64,000 bases of DNA from Valencia hispanica (GCA_963556495.2 OY747713.1:47666913-47730912), one strand, 5' to 3'; shown: positions 22,052 through 33,039, counted from the first letter of the stretch. Notes: a model not told the origin generated them from the sequence alone. Numbers and translations: made by a program.

Positions 22052-22552
22052 TTGGACCTATTTTGTACCTGTTTTGTACCTTGTATGTTGGACTCAATCG
22101 CAAACAAATTATTAAAGGAAGTTTTACGTTTGATTACTGCCCCCATTTTAGATAAGATGAATCTATCCTTAGTAAATGGATATGCACCACAGGAATTTAG
22201 GGTCACTGTAATTAATCCTTTACTTAAGAAATCTTTCGATCAAGATGACTTAATAAATTGTAGATTTATATTAAATCTTCCTTTCTTATCTAAAATCCTT
22301 GAGAAAATAGTTGTGAATCAAGTGTGTGAGCATCTAAACAGTAACGACCTGTATGAAGAGTTTCAGTCAGGTTTTAGTACTCCTCATAGCACTGAAACAG
22401 CACTGGTGAAGGTTACTAATCATATCCTCAGGGTGACTGTTCTGGTCTTGCTAGATCTCAGTGCTGCTTTTGACACAGTCGATCACAATATTCTCCTAGA
22501 AAGGTTTGAACATTTTGCAGGGATCAGAGGAACACCGCTAGGCTGGTTTTGA
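22052..22552 (+). pseudogene. L2 LINE reverse transcriptase, N-terminal half
   Basis: The frame includes LPFLSKILEKIVVNQVCEHL, FQSGFSTPHSTETALVKVTN and VLLDLSAAFDTVDHNILLER. The last is the A motif of the RT palm with its catalytic Asp. It runs into a stop just before the hAT insertion at 22618; the YADD part lay further downstream. Confidence 0.85.
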
Positions 22553-22892
22553 ATCATATTTGTTCGACAGAATCCAGTTTGTTCATTTAAATGATGAATC
22601 TTCTTCACACTCAAAGGCAGTGGCGTCGTCAGCCGATTTTCCCGGGGCTTCAGCCCCGAATGTTTTCAGTCTAGCCCCGGATGTTTTAAGTCTGTTGTTT
22701 CATTCACCGGCCACAGGCTCACAGCTCCCCAAATCACTCACAACGGGCCGGCTTTGCTCTACTCTGATCAGCGCTGCCACTGACTTGACTCGGTGTCAGG
22801 TTACAGTCAGTTATGGCAAGCCATCAGTATCAAAGATAAGGCTTGTATTGAAACCTTATTCAGGTATTAAAGTCCATGGTGCATGTTAACGC

Positions 22893-23012
22893 CTTGCCAT
22901 ACAATGGCTTGCCATACAATGGCTTGCCATACAATGGCTTGCCATACAATGGCTTGCCATACAATGGCTTGCCATACAATGGCTTGCCATACAATGGCTT
23001 GCCATACATTGG
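22893..23012 (+). repeat. 15-bp minisatellite, 8 copies
   Basis: Eight tandem copies of cttgccatacaatgg, seven identical and the last with one change (acattgg). Because 15 is a multiple of three, the array is open on both strands and produces repetitive ORFs without any sign of being a gene. Confidence 0.97.
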
Positions 23013-24169
23013 CTATGTTTCTTAACATAGGCCTGCTTAGTTACGAGTATTGTCCAGTAAACAGTGACAAGCTGCGCTTCCAACTCAGACCGGAAAATCA
23101 AGGATTTGTAGCACGCATTTGCCCGAATGCGGCTCTCAACAAAGCAGCAGCATAAAACAGGTGTTGTGCCAAAGTAGGTATCCCCGTCAGAATTCGTATC
23201 CCCTGTCGCGCACTCACTCACTAAAGCGGCGTCTGCTTTCCTCCGCTGTATTACTCAAACGGCAAGCAAACAATTTACTGCTTTAGCGTTTAGCTGAGTG
23301 TGACAGTGTTTTTTTTTATCTCATTACATGTGTCAATATTTAACTAAAATCAAGTCCACGTTGTTTTAACGTTTTCAAGCGTTCGTGTCTCGATGCGACG
23401 CGAGACGTTCCGCACACTGTGAAGATAATCTCGAGTTGTTTTTCACATTCTTTTCGGCTCAGTAAATTCATAAATAATTTTAGTGTCTTTCACAATCGCT
23501 ACCGAGGCAGGGGATGGTTAAATCTACTTGAGTGACGCGCTGTCAGCTTTAAACAGTTAACAAAAACTAAGACTACACAGTCTTCCTCTGTCAAATTCAT
23601 CTTGTGATTGACTCCCAGCCCATTTTCATTGTCGCCACTTACACACAAATGACCGTTTACACCTCACCATGACAACCAGGTAACAACAAAATGGGAATCA
23701 AGTGATCGATATGCCCCAAAAATATTTATTTATGGCTCCTACAGTATACACGCAAATGCATTACATTATTTTCTGCTTTCAGACCCGTTAGAAAATCCAA
23801 CGTCAAAGAATTTCCTTTATATTATCCACTTTACCAGGAAGGTAGGCCCTATATAACATAACACTGTCATGTATGCTCACCTTGAAGCTCACTGTATTCT
23901 TACATATCAAGTGTTTTACTAGGGAAACATGTCGTGGTGGATGGTTTTATGTTTTGCTTTTCAATAAATGAAACTAAAAACATAAATTTAATGACAGATG
24001 CTTTTATTTTAAGATTTTTAAATACTTGTTTTATTTTCTATTTATGTGTCAAAATATGACTCTCCTGGCAAACTTTGTTAAACAAGGGTCAAACCCTTCT
24101 TATTTTACATGATTAAATGGCCAGAATACAGGGTGAATATATACAAAAACACTTCCAGGTGGGATATAA

Positions 24170-24640
24170 ATTGTATAATGCATGAAGATTCAGTCTGCCA
24201 TAAAATGTATCCCACTGGTAACTTTTTTATTCCTTGGCCGTACCTCTCCAAATTTACTGGATTAAATGTTCATAATACAGAGTGAATATTTACCAAACCA
24301 CCTAAAGATGGGATATTCACAGCCTTTTATAGGGTGGGGTAACAATTCTTGGCAGGCATTATGTTTTTTTGCTGCTGTAAAATGTATCCCACTGGTAACT
24401 TTTTTATTCCTTAGCCAAACCTCTCCAAATTTACAGGATTAAATGTTCATAATACAGAGTGGATATTTACCAAACCACCTAAAGATGGGATATTCACAGC
24501 CCTTTTTAGAGCAGGATACAAATTTTATCTGGCATGATAATTTATCCTGCCAGAATTTGTATCCCACAGATGACTATGTTATTCCTAGGCCAAAATCATT
24601 TATATCCACGGAATTAACGTCTCCTAATCCAAGGTAATTA
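24170..24640 (-). repeat. satellite units, left arm (inverted)
   Basis: About two and a half copies of the ~177-bp unit in reverse orientation; the marker cctaaagatgggatattcac recurs at about 24,300 and 24,478, a spacing of 178 bp. Confidence 0.88.
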
Positions 24641-24812
24641 TGTACTATACAATGTAACGTGGTATACACAATCCTATTTAACCTTTAAACCAGCACATAA
24701 CTTGACAGGTTTTAAGTTGTTCTTTCAGCTTAATTATTAAGATAAATTGGGTGTTTTTTTATAAACAGATACATTTACTTGCAACAATTTATAGCAAAGC
24801 TTTGGGTGGGGA

Positions 24813-24829
24813 GGGGGGGGGGGGGGGGG
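24813..24829 (+). repeat. poly-G run in the loop of the inverted repeat
   Basis: Seventeen consecutive G, preceded by ggtggggag. Length may be affected by sequencing error. Confidence 0.9.
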
Positions 24830-25229
24830 CATTTTATCCAAGTGTAGTTTTTCACAAGACAGTAATATTCTTTCTTGATCCTCCAAGTAGGCTGCTCCCT
24901 TCACCTAGGAGAAGCTGCCTAGCATTTTTTCTTTCTGCACCTGAAGTCCAGCGGCAGGGTTTTGAGTGTCCATGGGTGTGAATAGCAATCCCTCATTATA
25001 ATAGATGAATATGTACCACAGGAATTCAAGGTTGCTGTTATTAAACTGTTACCTAAGAAAGGGATGACAAAGACTTTTAAGGTTAAATAGGATTGTGTAT
25101 ACCACGTTACATTGTATAGTACATAATTACTTTGAATTAGGAGACTTAATTCTGTGGATATAAATGATTTTGGCCTAGGAATAACATAGTCATCTGTGGG
25201 ATACAAATTCTGGCAGGATAAATTATCAT

Positions 25230-26900
25230 GCCAGATTTAATTTGTATCCTGCTCTAAAAAGTGCTGTGGGTATCCCATCTTTAGGTGGTTTATGGAATAT
25301 TCACTTTGTATTATGGACATTTAATCCTGTAAATCTGGAGAGGTTTGGCCAAGGAATAAAAAAAGTTACCAGTGGGATACATTTTACAGCAGCAAAAAAA
25401 CATAATGCCTGCCAAGAATTGTATCCCCACCCTATAAAAGGCTGTGAGTATCCCATCTTAAGGTGGTTTGGTAAATATTCACTCTGTATTATGAACATTT
25501 AATCCAGTAAATTTGGAGAGGTACGGCCAAGGAATAAAAAAGTTACCAGTGGGATACATTTTACAGCAGCAAAAAAACATAATGCCTGCCAAGAATTGTA
25601 TCCCCACCCTATAAAAGGCTGTGAGTATCCCATCTTTAGGTGTTTTGGTAAATATTCACTCTGTATTATGAACATTTAATCCAGTAAATTTGGAGAAGTA
25701 CGACCAAGGAATAAAAAAGTTACCAGTGGGATACATTTTACAGCAGCAAAAAAACATAATGCCTTCCAAGAATTGTATCAATTCAATTCAATTCAATTCA
25801 AATTCAAAAATACTTTATTGATCCCAGAAGGAAATTAAGTGTTGGTATAGCTCATATAATTAATTCTTTAAGGAGTTGTTGTAGATGATGATGGCTGTGG
25901 GCAGGAAGGATTTCCTGTAGCGGTCTGTATTGCAGCGAAACTGAAGAAGCCTCCGACTGAAGACGCTCTGTTGTTGTATGACTGTCTCATGAAGAGGATG
26001 CTCAGGGTTGTCCATAATTTTTTTTGATTTTATGAAGAATCCTTCTTTGCATTATCATTTCCAGATTTTCCGCAGTTGTCCCAAGAACAGAACCAGCCTT
26101 CTTTATCAGGTTGTTTAGCCTTTTCAAATCCCTGGCTCTGATGCTGCTACCCCAACAGATGACGGCTGAAGAGATTACACTCTCCACAACAGACTTGTAG
26201 AAGATCAGCAGCATCTTGCTGCAAACCTTGAAGGACCTAAGCTTCCTCAAGAAGTACAGTCTGCTCTGTCCCTTCTTGTAGACGGCTTCACTGTTGCGCC
26301 TCCAGTCCAGTCTGTTGTCAAGGTGAACGCCGAGGTATTTATACCCCTCAACCACCTCCACTTCTTCTCCCATGATGGAAACAGTGTTTGACTTATCCCT
26401 GTTTCTTCTGAAATCTACAATCATCTCCTTTGTTTTGTTCACATTTAAGGTGAGACGATTGTTTCCACACCATGTCACAAAGCGGTCCACCGACTCTCTG
26501 TATTCAGCTTCTTGTCCATCTCTGATACACCCCCACCCTATAAAAGGCTGTGAGTATCCCATCTTTAGGTGGTTTGGTAAATATTCACTCTGTATTATGA
26601 ACATTTAATCCTGTAAATTTGGAGAGGTTTGGCTAAGGAATAAAAAAGTTACCAGTGGGATACATTTTACAGCAGCAACAAAACATAATGCCTGCCAAGA
26701 ATTGTATCCCCACCCTATAAAAGGCTGTGAGTATCCCATCTTAAGGTGGTTTGGTAAATATTCACTCTGTATTATGAACATTTAATCCTGTAAATTTGGA
26801 GAGGTACGGCCAAGGAATAAAAAAAGTTACCAGTGGGATACATTTTATGGCCGACTGAATCTACATGCATTATACAATTTAAATCCCACCTGGAAGTGTT
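25230..26900 (+). repeat. satellite units (~177 bp), right arm
   Basis: The marker gctgtgagtatcccatct recurs at 25263 (variant), 25441, 25618, then after a LINE insertion at 26547 and 26724: spacings of 178, 177 and 177 bp. Each unit holds ggtttggtaaatattcactc and agttaccagtgggatacatt. Peptides predicted from it (such as MFIIQSEYLPNHLKMG) repeat only because the DNA repeats. Confidence 0.93.
25778..26528 (-). mobile_element. Rex1-type LINE 3' fragment inside satellite array
   Basis: The minus-strand frame (26002-26530) reads FVTWCGNNRLTLNVNKTKEM, VEGYKYLGVHLDNRLDW and SAVICWGSSIRARDLKRLN, the region after the RT active site of Rex1/CR1-like LINEs. The 3' end on the minus strand is a tail of (ATTGAATTGA)-type repeats (25778-25803). 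It is 5'-truncated and interrupts one satellite unit. Confidence 0.88.
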
Positions 26901-26935
26901 TCTGTATATATTCACCCTGTATACTGCTCCTGCAG

Positions 26936-28050
26936 ACAGTATTCCCCATTTGAGATATGTTGCTTTAGACAGGAAGGCTGAATGCTTCCATTGTTGTTGA
27001 ACTTGTTGATTTGGTTTTATTGTCCACTTGTTTGTATTACATTATTGTATTACTATATGTGCGACTTGTTTTCTGTTGGTTTGTTGCAGACTTTGAGTTG
27101 ATTTAATAATTTTGTAGAAGGAAGCAAAGATGAGCTGCAGACAGAGAAAGAGCCAGCAGCAGCAGAGCTGTTCCAATCAAACGTGGACATTGGTCACGGT
27201 TATTTAAGTAGAATTTTTTAATGCTAGAGATCGCTAACCAAGTAAACACTTATGTAACACTCTTGATGCATCATGACTTGATGTAACCCAGTTGTTTGCA
27301 TAAGGATATTTAGTTTGCGTTTAGTATTGTTAGTTTACAATAATCATACTTTGCACACTTAATTCTGATGCCATGATTTAGTAAAGGGTAGGCGAGATGA
27401 GCTAAAGAGAGGAGCTGTAGCTGCAGCTCCAGCAGAAGCACCAGCATCATCATGTGAACTGTCAGTAATTAAATATTCTAACATTGTTTTATAGATTGTT
27501 AATAAGAAAAGCTTATTTAATTCCAAATATCATAAAATCTATTAAAATATAGATAGTAACAAATTCAAAACGGGTCAAAAACAGTGCATCATTGAAGACA
27601 TAATAAATGACATAAGTAAAGCTTTGCCATACCTTGTTTGCTCATTTACCATTTTGGCATTATTGACAGAGCCTTGAAGGAAAGAGATGTAAAAAAAGCA
27701 AAGATAAATAGGAAAAAGAAAGGGACAAGGGAGACCAACAGAAGCAAGTGAAGAAAGATTGATCAAACTAAATAATTGTTTGGTTTTGCTATTTTGAGAT
27801 GTAATTTTCCAAAACACAAAAAAATGAACATTAAATGTTAAATAGAATATTAGATACAAAATAAAATAAAAAAGCAATTCTATATTAAATTACACATTAC
27901 ACTTTTACACATTACACTGTTTTAACATGCATGCATTATAATTCAGGCACCTTACTATGTATGCTATAGTCAATAATCTATTGTAACACACTTTTTTTTT
28001 TAAACAAAAATTTCACATCTTGTCCGGGCTAAGCCCAGGTAATCCTTAAA
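26936..28050. other. right part of hAT-like element, no recognised coding
   Basis: AT-rich, with a repeated pattern gagctgcag / agcagcagcag near 27,130-27,160 and 27,400-27,450. A minus-strand ORF at 27575-27877 is hydrophobic by composition only and not conserved-looking. Confidence 0.35.
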
Positions 28051-28067
28051 GGCCGGAGACGCCCTTG

Positions 28068-29390
28068 AGTCAAGGGCTACTTGTGGAGTACCACATGGTT
28101 CTGTGCTTGGACCAATTCTTTTTACTGTATAGATGGTTCCAATTGGTAAACTCGTTAGACAGCATGGGATAAATTTCCACAGTTATGCCTATAATAGGCA
28201 CTATATTTAACCAAAAATCCTGATTAATCCAATTAGGTAGATTACAGGCATTTCTAGAAGACATAAAAACCTGGATGACTCTAAACCTTCTGCTTTTAAA
28301 TTCTGACAAGACAGAAGTTGTCATCTTTGGACCAGAAGCTCTGAAAAAGAAACTCATAAAGATGTAAAGAACCTCTGTGTTATTTTTGACCAATACATGA
28401 CATTCAAACAGGTTTCTAGGATTTCTATCAATCACCTCTGGAATATTGCTAAAATTTGAAACATCTTCTCCAGGAGTGATGCTGAAAAATTAGTCCATGC
28501 GTTTGTTACTCCAAGATTGGACTACTGTAATTCTTTACTATCAGGAAGTCCACAAAAGGCAAAGTAAAGCATTCAGTTGATTCAAAATGCTACAGCAAGA
28601 GTTCTGATGAATATTAAAAAGAGAGATCATATTTCTCCTGTTTTAGCTCACCTTCATTGGCTCCCTGTTAAACCCAAAATAGAATTTAACATCCTCCTTC
28701 TTACATATAAAGCCATTGATAATCAAGCTCCATCATACATCAGAGATCTGATTGTTCCATATGTTCCTAACAGAGCATTTCGCTCTCAGACTGCAGGTTT
28801 ACTGGTGGTTCCTAGGATTTCTAAAAGTAGAATGGGAGGCAGATCTTTTAGTTTTCAGGCTCCTCTCCTGTGGAACCAGCTCCCAGTTTTAGTCCGTGAG
28901 GCAGACACTCTACTTTTAAGACCAGGCTTAAAACCTTCCTTTTTGATAAAGCCTATACAGTAGTTAAAAACAGATTTTCAGCCAGTCGTTGGAGGAGTTG
29001 GGGAGGCATAGTAGCTGACGGCCTAAATTGGTTGGGGGGTGGGAATGCAGTCCAGACAGACGATTCTCATTCTAACATGCTGGGTTATCAACTATCTCTG
29101 TAGTAGTTATGCTGCTATAGGTAGACCGTGTGAGGACAGACTGACCTCTTTTCTTCACTCTGCTACTTTTCTCTTCTACTACTCTCCAGTTTTATTATTT
29201 GCTGTTATTTCGACTGTTAACTCTGTTTTTTCTCCATGTTTTTCTCTCCATAAAAGCTACACCTGGTTTGGCGTCCTGCTCAGCTGTGTTGTCTTGTTGG
29301 AGGGGGGCTAGGAGGATGATGCTCCCAGTAACTGAATGTCCTCTGTGTCCTGTTATCAACTTTCTACTTTCTTTAATATAGAAAGTACTC
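28068..29390 (+). mobile_element. L2/Maui-type LINE, copy A, 3' half
   Basis: Resumes the reverse transcriptase at the phrase for CGVPHGSVLGPILFTV (28075-28130) and continues through broken frames (LLLNSDKTEVVIFGPEAL) to a C-terminal domain and a 3' UTR, to about gaaagtactc at 29390, where an L1 3' end begins. Confidence 0.85.
28577..28963 (+). pseudogene. L2 LINE ORF2 C-terminal domain
   Basis: The frame reads RDHISPVLAHLHWLPVKPKI, LLLTYKAIDNQAPSYIRDL and GGRSFSFQAPLLWNQLPVL, the standard C-terminal block following the RT domain. Upstream frames of the same protein are interrupted (TAA at 28565). Confidence 0.85.
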
Positions 29391-30055
29391 TTTTTTTCCC
29401 CTCTCTCTGCCGTCCTGTGGGTATGGAGGCAGACTTCAATGTCTTCCTGTGTTTTCTTTGTTCCCCTTCCTCTCTTGTATTTTCAACTCATCCTCTCTCT
29501 TGACTTTGTTTCCTACCTCTCTTCTTCATCTTCCTTCTTTCTTCTCCTTAATTTTCCGTCTCCATGTCCATAACATCAGGAAATAAAAACCCCAACAATT
29601 CATAATAAAGATTTTTCACACATATATCAAGTGGAGGACTATAGCAAAAGCTGTACTGCTCCGCTTGAACATCACAAAAGCTCAAATAATACCTCAACTA
29701 CAGCCACAAAACCCTGATGAGTTGAAAAGAAGACGCCATAGATCCAGAGCATCCTCTACATCAGACTGTCATACAACTACAGAGCGTCTTCAGTCAGAGG
29801 CTTCTTCAGATCTGCAGACTGCTACAGGAGATTATCCCTCCCCACAGCCATCAGCATCTACAACAAATCTTTGAAGGAACTTGCATAATGAGTTACAACA
29901 ACATTTAATTTCCCTTTGGGATTAATAAAGTAATTTTGAATTGAATTGAATTGAATTTGAATTGTGAAAGTAAATCTGTTGGGCTTCTACTTGGTACTCA
30001 GACACCAATTCTGAGTTCCACACTGCCAAACAGGACTCGTAAAAAAAGAAAAAAA
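29391..30055 (+). mobile_element. 5'-truncated L1/Tx1-type LINE 3' end
   Basis: This matches, in inverse orientation, the 3' end of the L1 at 53486-59413 (shared: ctctctctgccgtcctgtgg, aaaaaccccaacaattcata, gcagtacagcttttgc and ccacactgccaaacaggac). It ends in an A-rich tail gtaaaaaaagaaaaaaagaaaac. A Rex1-type LINE end is inserted inside it. Confidence 0.85.
29668..29960 (+). mobile_element. Rex1-type LINE 3' UTR inserted in L1 end
   Basis: Ends ttccctttgggattaataaagt and a (ATTGA) tail like the element at 25778-26528, but in plus orientation. Comparison with the uninterrupted L1 3' UTR near 53,580 shows that it splits gcttg|tgaaag. Confidence 0.85.
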
Positions 30056-30500
30056 GAAAACAGTTTACTGTGTCTCTACGAGCCTGCAGCTGTCTCTGTG
30101 GAATTACTTTCTCTGCCTCTCGGTTGCCATGGTTACCCGTGAAACGCTCGATATTAGCTGGCTAAAGTTGATGCAGAATATTCACTAGACACTTTGCATG
30201 GACCGTTTATGGGAGAAAGTGGGTGTGTAGGAGGCGGGATATGATCCAAAAACACCTGCACACATTTCTAGGGAGAGTGGGATTTATAAAGCGGAAAGTG
30301 TGTGCAGCTGTGCGTACTCTAAGTTTGATAGATCCGAAACGTACTAGTCGTAAGTTAAAAAAAAGTTTCTGAGCTTAAGTACGGTTTTAGTAATGATTCT
30401 ACGCAAAGTTTTATAAATGAGACCCCTGATCTTTTAATAAAATACAAGAAAACACCTTTTAGGACTGCAGCCTTGTTTAAAGGAGGAAGATAATTTCTCC
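30056..30500. other. unassigned; probable old MITE near 30,170-30,430
   Basis: Phrases such as gggatttataaagcggaaagt and gttttataaatgagacccctg look like terminal parts of a common fish DNA transposon, but I could not pair ends or find a target duplication. Confidence 0.3.
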
Positions 30501-30591
30501 CATGACATCATTTATGCAACAACTGAAACTTTGCTTTCATCATGAATGTAAGTTCATGATGCATCTCAATTGGCAAAAGCATGTTACCCAC

Positions 30592-31167
30592 CATTGGTCC
30601 CGATAGTCCTGGATTTCCCACAACCTGAAGAACAAGCAGATGATTATCTCTTGATGGGAAGCTCCATAAATGATGGGTAACCCTCTCTTTGAAACATTTC
30701 ATACTTTCATATGTTATATCACCTGGTTCCCCTTTTTGTCCCTGTGAAGGATGCAAATTTGCTTCTTAAGGATGCTGGTTTTTTCCTGTCATAAATAAAA
30801 GTTTATATGTAAAGCAGTCTTTTACCTTGAAGCCCATAATTTCTTGCATGAAAAAAAACAAGATAGATAATTAGCAGTTTTCAATCAGTATATTACCATT
30901 GAGGTTTGCAATTCAACCAAACATTAGGAAAGGTATTCTCACCGATCCTGCTGCTAGCGCTACCAAAGCTGTCACACACGGGGCAACACTCTCCCTCAGG
31001 TGTGATGACCTTCTCGCAGTTCGCTAACACCTTGCATTGAATCTCGTCACAGATGGATAGACCGTTGTCACAAACACATACATGGCAGGGTGCAGGTTTC
31101 CAGATGCCGTTGAGATGATAGACCTCCCCGATGACCTTGCAGCTTTCTGCTTTCTTTTCAACAACAG
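30592..31167 (-). pseudogene. Fibrillar collagen N-propeptide relic (exons 2-5 equivalents)
   Basis: Minus-strand exons: 30943-31167 encodes a von Willebrand C (chordin-like) domain ([20 protein letters not shown] ... GECCPVCDS, with the Cys pattern and WKPxPC motif); 30826-30842 is a 17-nt exon; 30709-30741 is a 33-nt exon GQKGEPGDI; 30592-30624 is a 33-nt exon VVGNPGLSGPM with Gly-X-Y triplets. This exon set, including 17- and 33-nt sizes, fits clade-A fibrillar collagens (COL2A1-like; COL1A1/COL3A1/COL5A2 remain possible). The 33-nt exon 4 lacks a donor: the bases after it read gaaagt where gtaagt is expected. No signal-peptide exon upstream and no triple-helix exons downstream are present; both sides run into repeats. 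I read it as a truncated, duplicated fragment. Confidence 0.8.
30943..31167 (-). pseudogene. collagen VWC-domain exon
   Basis: 225 nt, acceptor ttttttgctttatgttgcag on the minus strand and donor gtgagaat. The reading frame is intact, with ten Cys in typical VWC order. It ends in a split Gly/Glu codon (G|AA) compatible with the 17-nt exon. Confidence 0.85.
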
Positions 31168-31823
31168 CTGCAACATAAAGCAAAAAAGGGCACTGCAATA
31201 TGTCACTGATATTTAGCAATGTCAGTCCTAAAAGAGAAAAGAAGAAAAAAAAGAAGAAAAAAAAGTACTCTTACATCAGTTATTTTGTTCTTTCAGTGTC
31301 ACTGCTCTATCTTCTCGAACCCCCAGTCACTGTGGCAGATAGCAGGTTGTACTGAGCTAGGTTCTGGTTCTCCTGTAGGTTTCTTTCTGTCAAGAGTACC
31401 CAGCTGCAGACAAGATCATGGACAAACATCTAGTCTGTACCAGAAGTACCCAAGCGTTAGTTGTTCTTTTTTGAAGCAGAAGTTGTTCTTCTTCATGGGG
31501 CAGGAAAGTTCTTCCTCCAGTCTTTGTTGCATTTAAAAATAAAATACTTCTGTGGAAGGCTTCATTAAAACTAAAACAATTTAGATAAGGCTCATATCTT
31601 CATCGAATTTTTGATACAGCGTAGTTTTATATGTAATGGCATTTTTTCAACATATATACTTGTCTGATTATTCGTTGTTCCATAATGTTCTTTTAAATTT
31701 TTCATTTTTGTTTTCTTTAATATTTTTATCTGACTACTGCTAAGTTCTTATCCACTTGTATACTTGACTTGTTGAAATGCTATCACATTGTATTGTTATA
31801 TTTTCCATCAATGAAAAGAAAAA
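31168..31823. other. no recognised feature
   Basis: An A/G-rich stretch at 31228-31265 (aaaaagaagaaaa) and AT-rich sequence follow. I searched the minus strand for a collagen signal-peptide exon and saw none. Confidence 0.4.
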
Positions 31824-31892
31824 GAAGATAAGAGAAAGTCCATCCATCCATTTTCTTCCGCTTATCCGGGGTCGGGTCGCGGAGGCAGCAGC

Positions 31893-32987
31893 TTAAGCAA
31901 AGAGACCCAGACTTCCCTCTCCCCAGCCACCTGGTCCAGCTCCTCGGGAGGAATCCCAAGGCGTTCCCAGGCCAGCCGAGAAACATAGTCCCTTCAGCGT
32001 GTCCTGGGTCTTCCCCTGGCCCTCCCGGTGGGACCAAAACACCTCACCAGGGAGGCGTCCAGGAGGCATCCTGACCAGATGGCCGAGCCACCTCAACTGA
32101 CTTCTCTCAATGTGGAGGAGCAGCGGCTCTACTCTGACCCCCCTCCGGATGACTGAGCTTCTCACCCTATCTCTAAGGGAGAGCCCAGACACTCTATGGA
32201 GGAAACTCATTTCAGCCGCTTGTATCCGTGATCTCGTTCTTTCGGTCACCACCCAGAGTTCGTGACCATAGATGAGGGTAGGAACGTAGATCGACCGGTA
32301 AATCGAGAGCTTCGCCTTTTGGTTCAGCTCTCTCTTCACCACGACAGACCGGTACAGCACCCACATAACTGCAGATGACCTACCAATCCGTCTATGGATC
32401 TCCCACTCCATTTTTCCCTCATTCGTGAACAAGACACCCAGATACTTAAACTCCTCCACTTGGGGAAGGACCTCTTTCCCGACCCGGAGAAGGCACCCCA
32501 CCCTTTTCCGGCTCAAGACCATGGCCTCGGATTTGGAGGTGGTGATCTCCATCCCAGCCGGTTCACACTCGGCTGCGAACCGCTCCAGCGAAAGCTGTAG
32601 ATCACGTTCCGATGAAGCCAACAGGACCATGTCATCTGCAAAATTCAGAGACCCGATCCTGAGGCCACCAAAACGCATCCCCTCAACACCTTGGCTGTGC
32701 CTAGAAATCCCATCCATAAAAGTTATGAACAGGATCGGTGACAAAGGGCAACCTTGGCGGAGTCCAACTCTCACCGGAAACAAGCCCGACTTACTGCCGG
32801 CAATGTGAACCAAACTCTGGCACCAGTCGTACAGGGACCTAACAGCCCATATCAAGGGGCCCAGCTCCCCGAGGGACACGGTCGAACGCCTTCTCCAAGT
32901 CCACAAAACACATGTAGACAGGTTGGGCGAACTCCCACGCACCCACCAGGACCCTGATGAGGGTGTAGAGCTGGTCCAGTGTTCCAC
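31893..32987 (-). pseudogene. RTE/Rex3-type LINE RT and C-terminal domain
   Basis: The frame reads KVRQGCPLSPILFITFMDG-like RT block (GLRQGCPLSPILFITFMDGI), FADDMVLLASSERDLQLSLE with the catalytic xADD, and the C-terminal LSLRDRVRSSVIRRGVRVEP ... IERSQLRWLGHLVRM. It is long and nearly intact, but frame is lost at both ends (upstream RT part is in 33040-33612; downstream terminus shifts near 31,990). Confidence 0.9.
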
Positions 32988-33039
32988 GGCCAGGACGAAA
33001 ACTGCATTGTTCCTCCTGGATCCGAGGTTCGACTATCCG

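Larger units (their letters stand above)
20130..22617 (+). mobile_element. L2/Maui-type LINE, copy A, 5' half
   Basis: The element begins with a 5' region matching, in inverse orientation, the copy at 43.0-43.3 kb. It then carries an endonuclease remnant (CLSETWL near 20715; GDF.I.VDTESDSLNAAFNA at 21038) and the N-terminal half of a reverse transcriptase (22052-22552). It stops at 22617 where a hAT-like element interrupts it, and resumes at 28068. A SINE is inserted at about 21577-21868. Confidence 0.85.
24112..26935. repeat. large inverted repeat (fold-back) with satellite-unit arms
   Basis: The left arm (24112-24689) is the reverse complement of the right arm (25075-26935 minus a LINE insertion). 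Outer ends pair as cagaatacagggtgaatata / tatattcaccctgtatactg. Inner ends pair at gtataccacgttacattgta (right) with its complement near 24,650. Arms are made of ~177-bp units; the right arm has more units than the left. The loop (24690-25074) holds a G-run and a short L2 RT fragment. Confidence 0.85.
22618..28067. mobile_element. hAT-like composite element interrupting LINE copy A (~5.45 kb)
   Basis: The LINE text breaks at cactcaaagg and resumes at gtcaaggg; between them lies a segment whose ends pair imperfectly (cagtggcgtc / gacgcccttg, then ggggcttcagcccc against gggctaagccc). The flanks look like a diverged 8-bp duplication. No transposase was recognised. The interior contains a 15-bp minisatellite, a satellite-built inverted repeat and a Rex1-type LINE. 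Ends are inferred from LINE continuity more than from TIR quality. Confidence 0.65.

Noticed and set aside
22893..23012. CRISPR-like array or coding repeat
   Set aside because: Eight 15-bp units without spacers in a eukaryotic genome; it is a minisatellite, and the open frames follow from the period being a multiple of three.
25301..26608. Recurring proteins containing MFIIQSEYLPNHLKMG
   Set aside because: They come from the ~177-bp satellite unit and its junction with a LINE, and differ only with the copies.
30592..31167. Functional collagen gene
   Set aside because: No signal-peptide exon, no downstream triple-helix exons in the window, and a mutated donor after the GQKGEPGDI exon.
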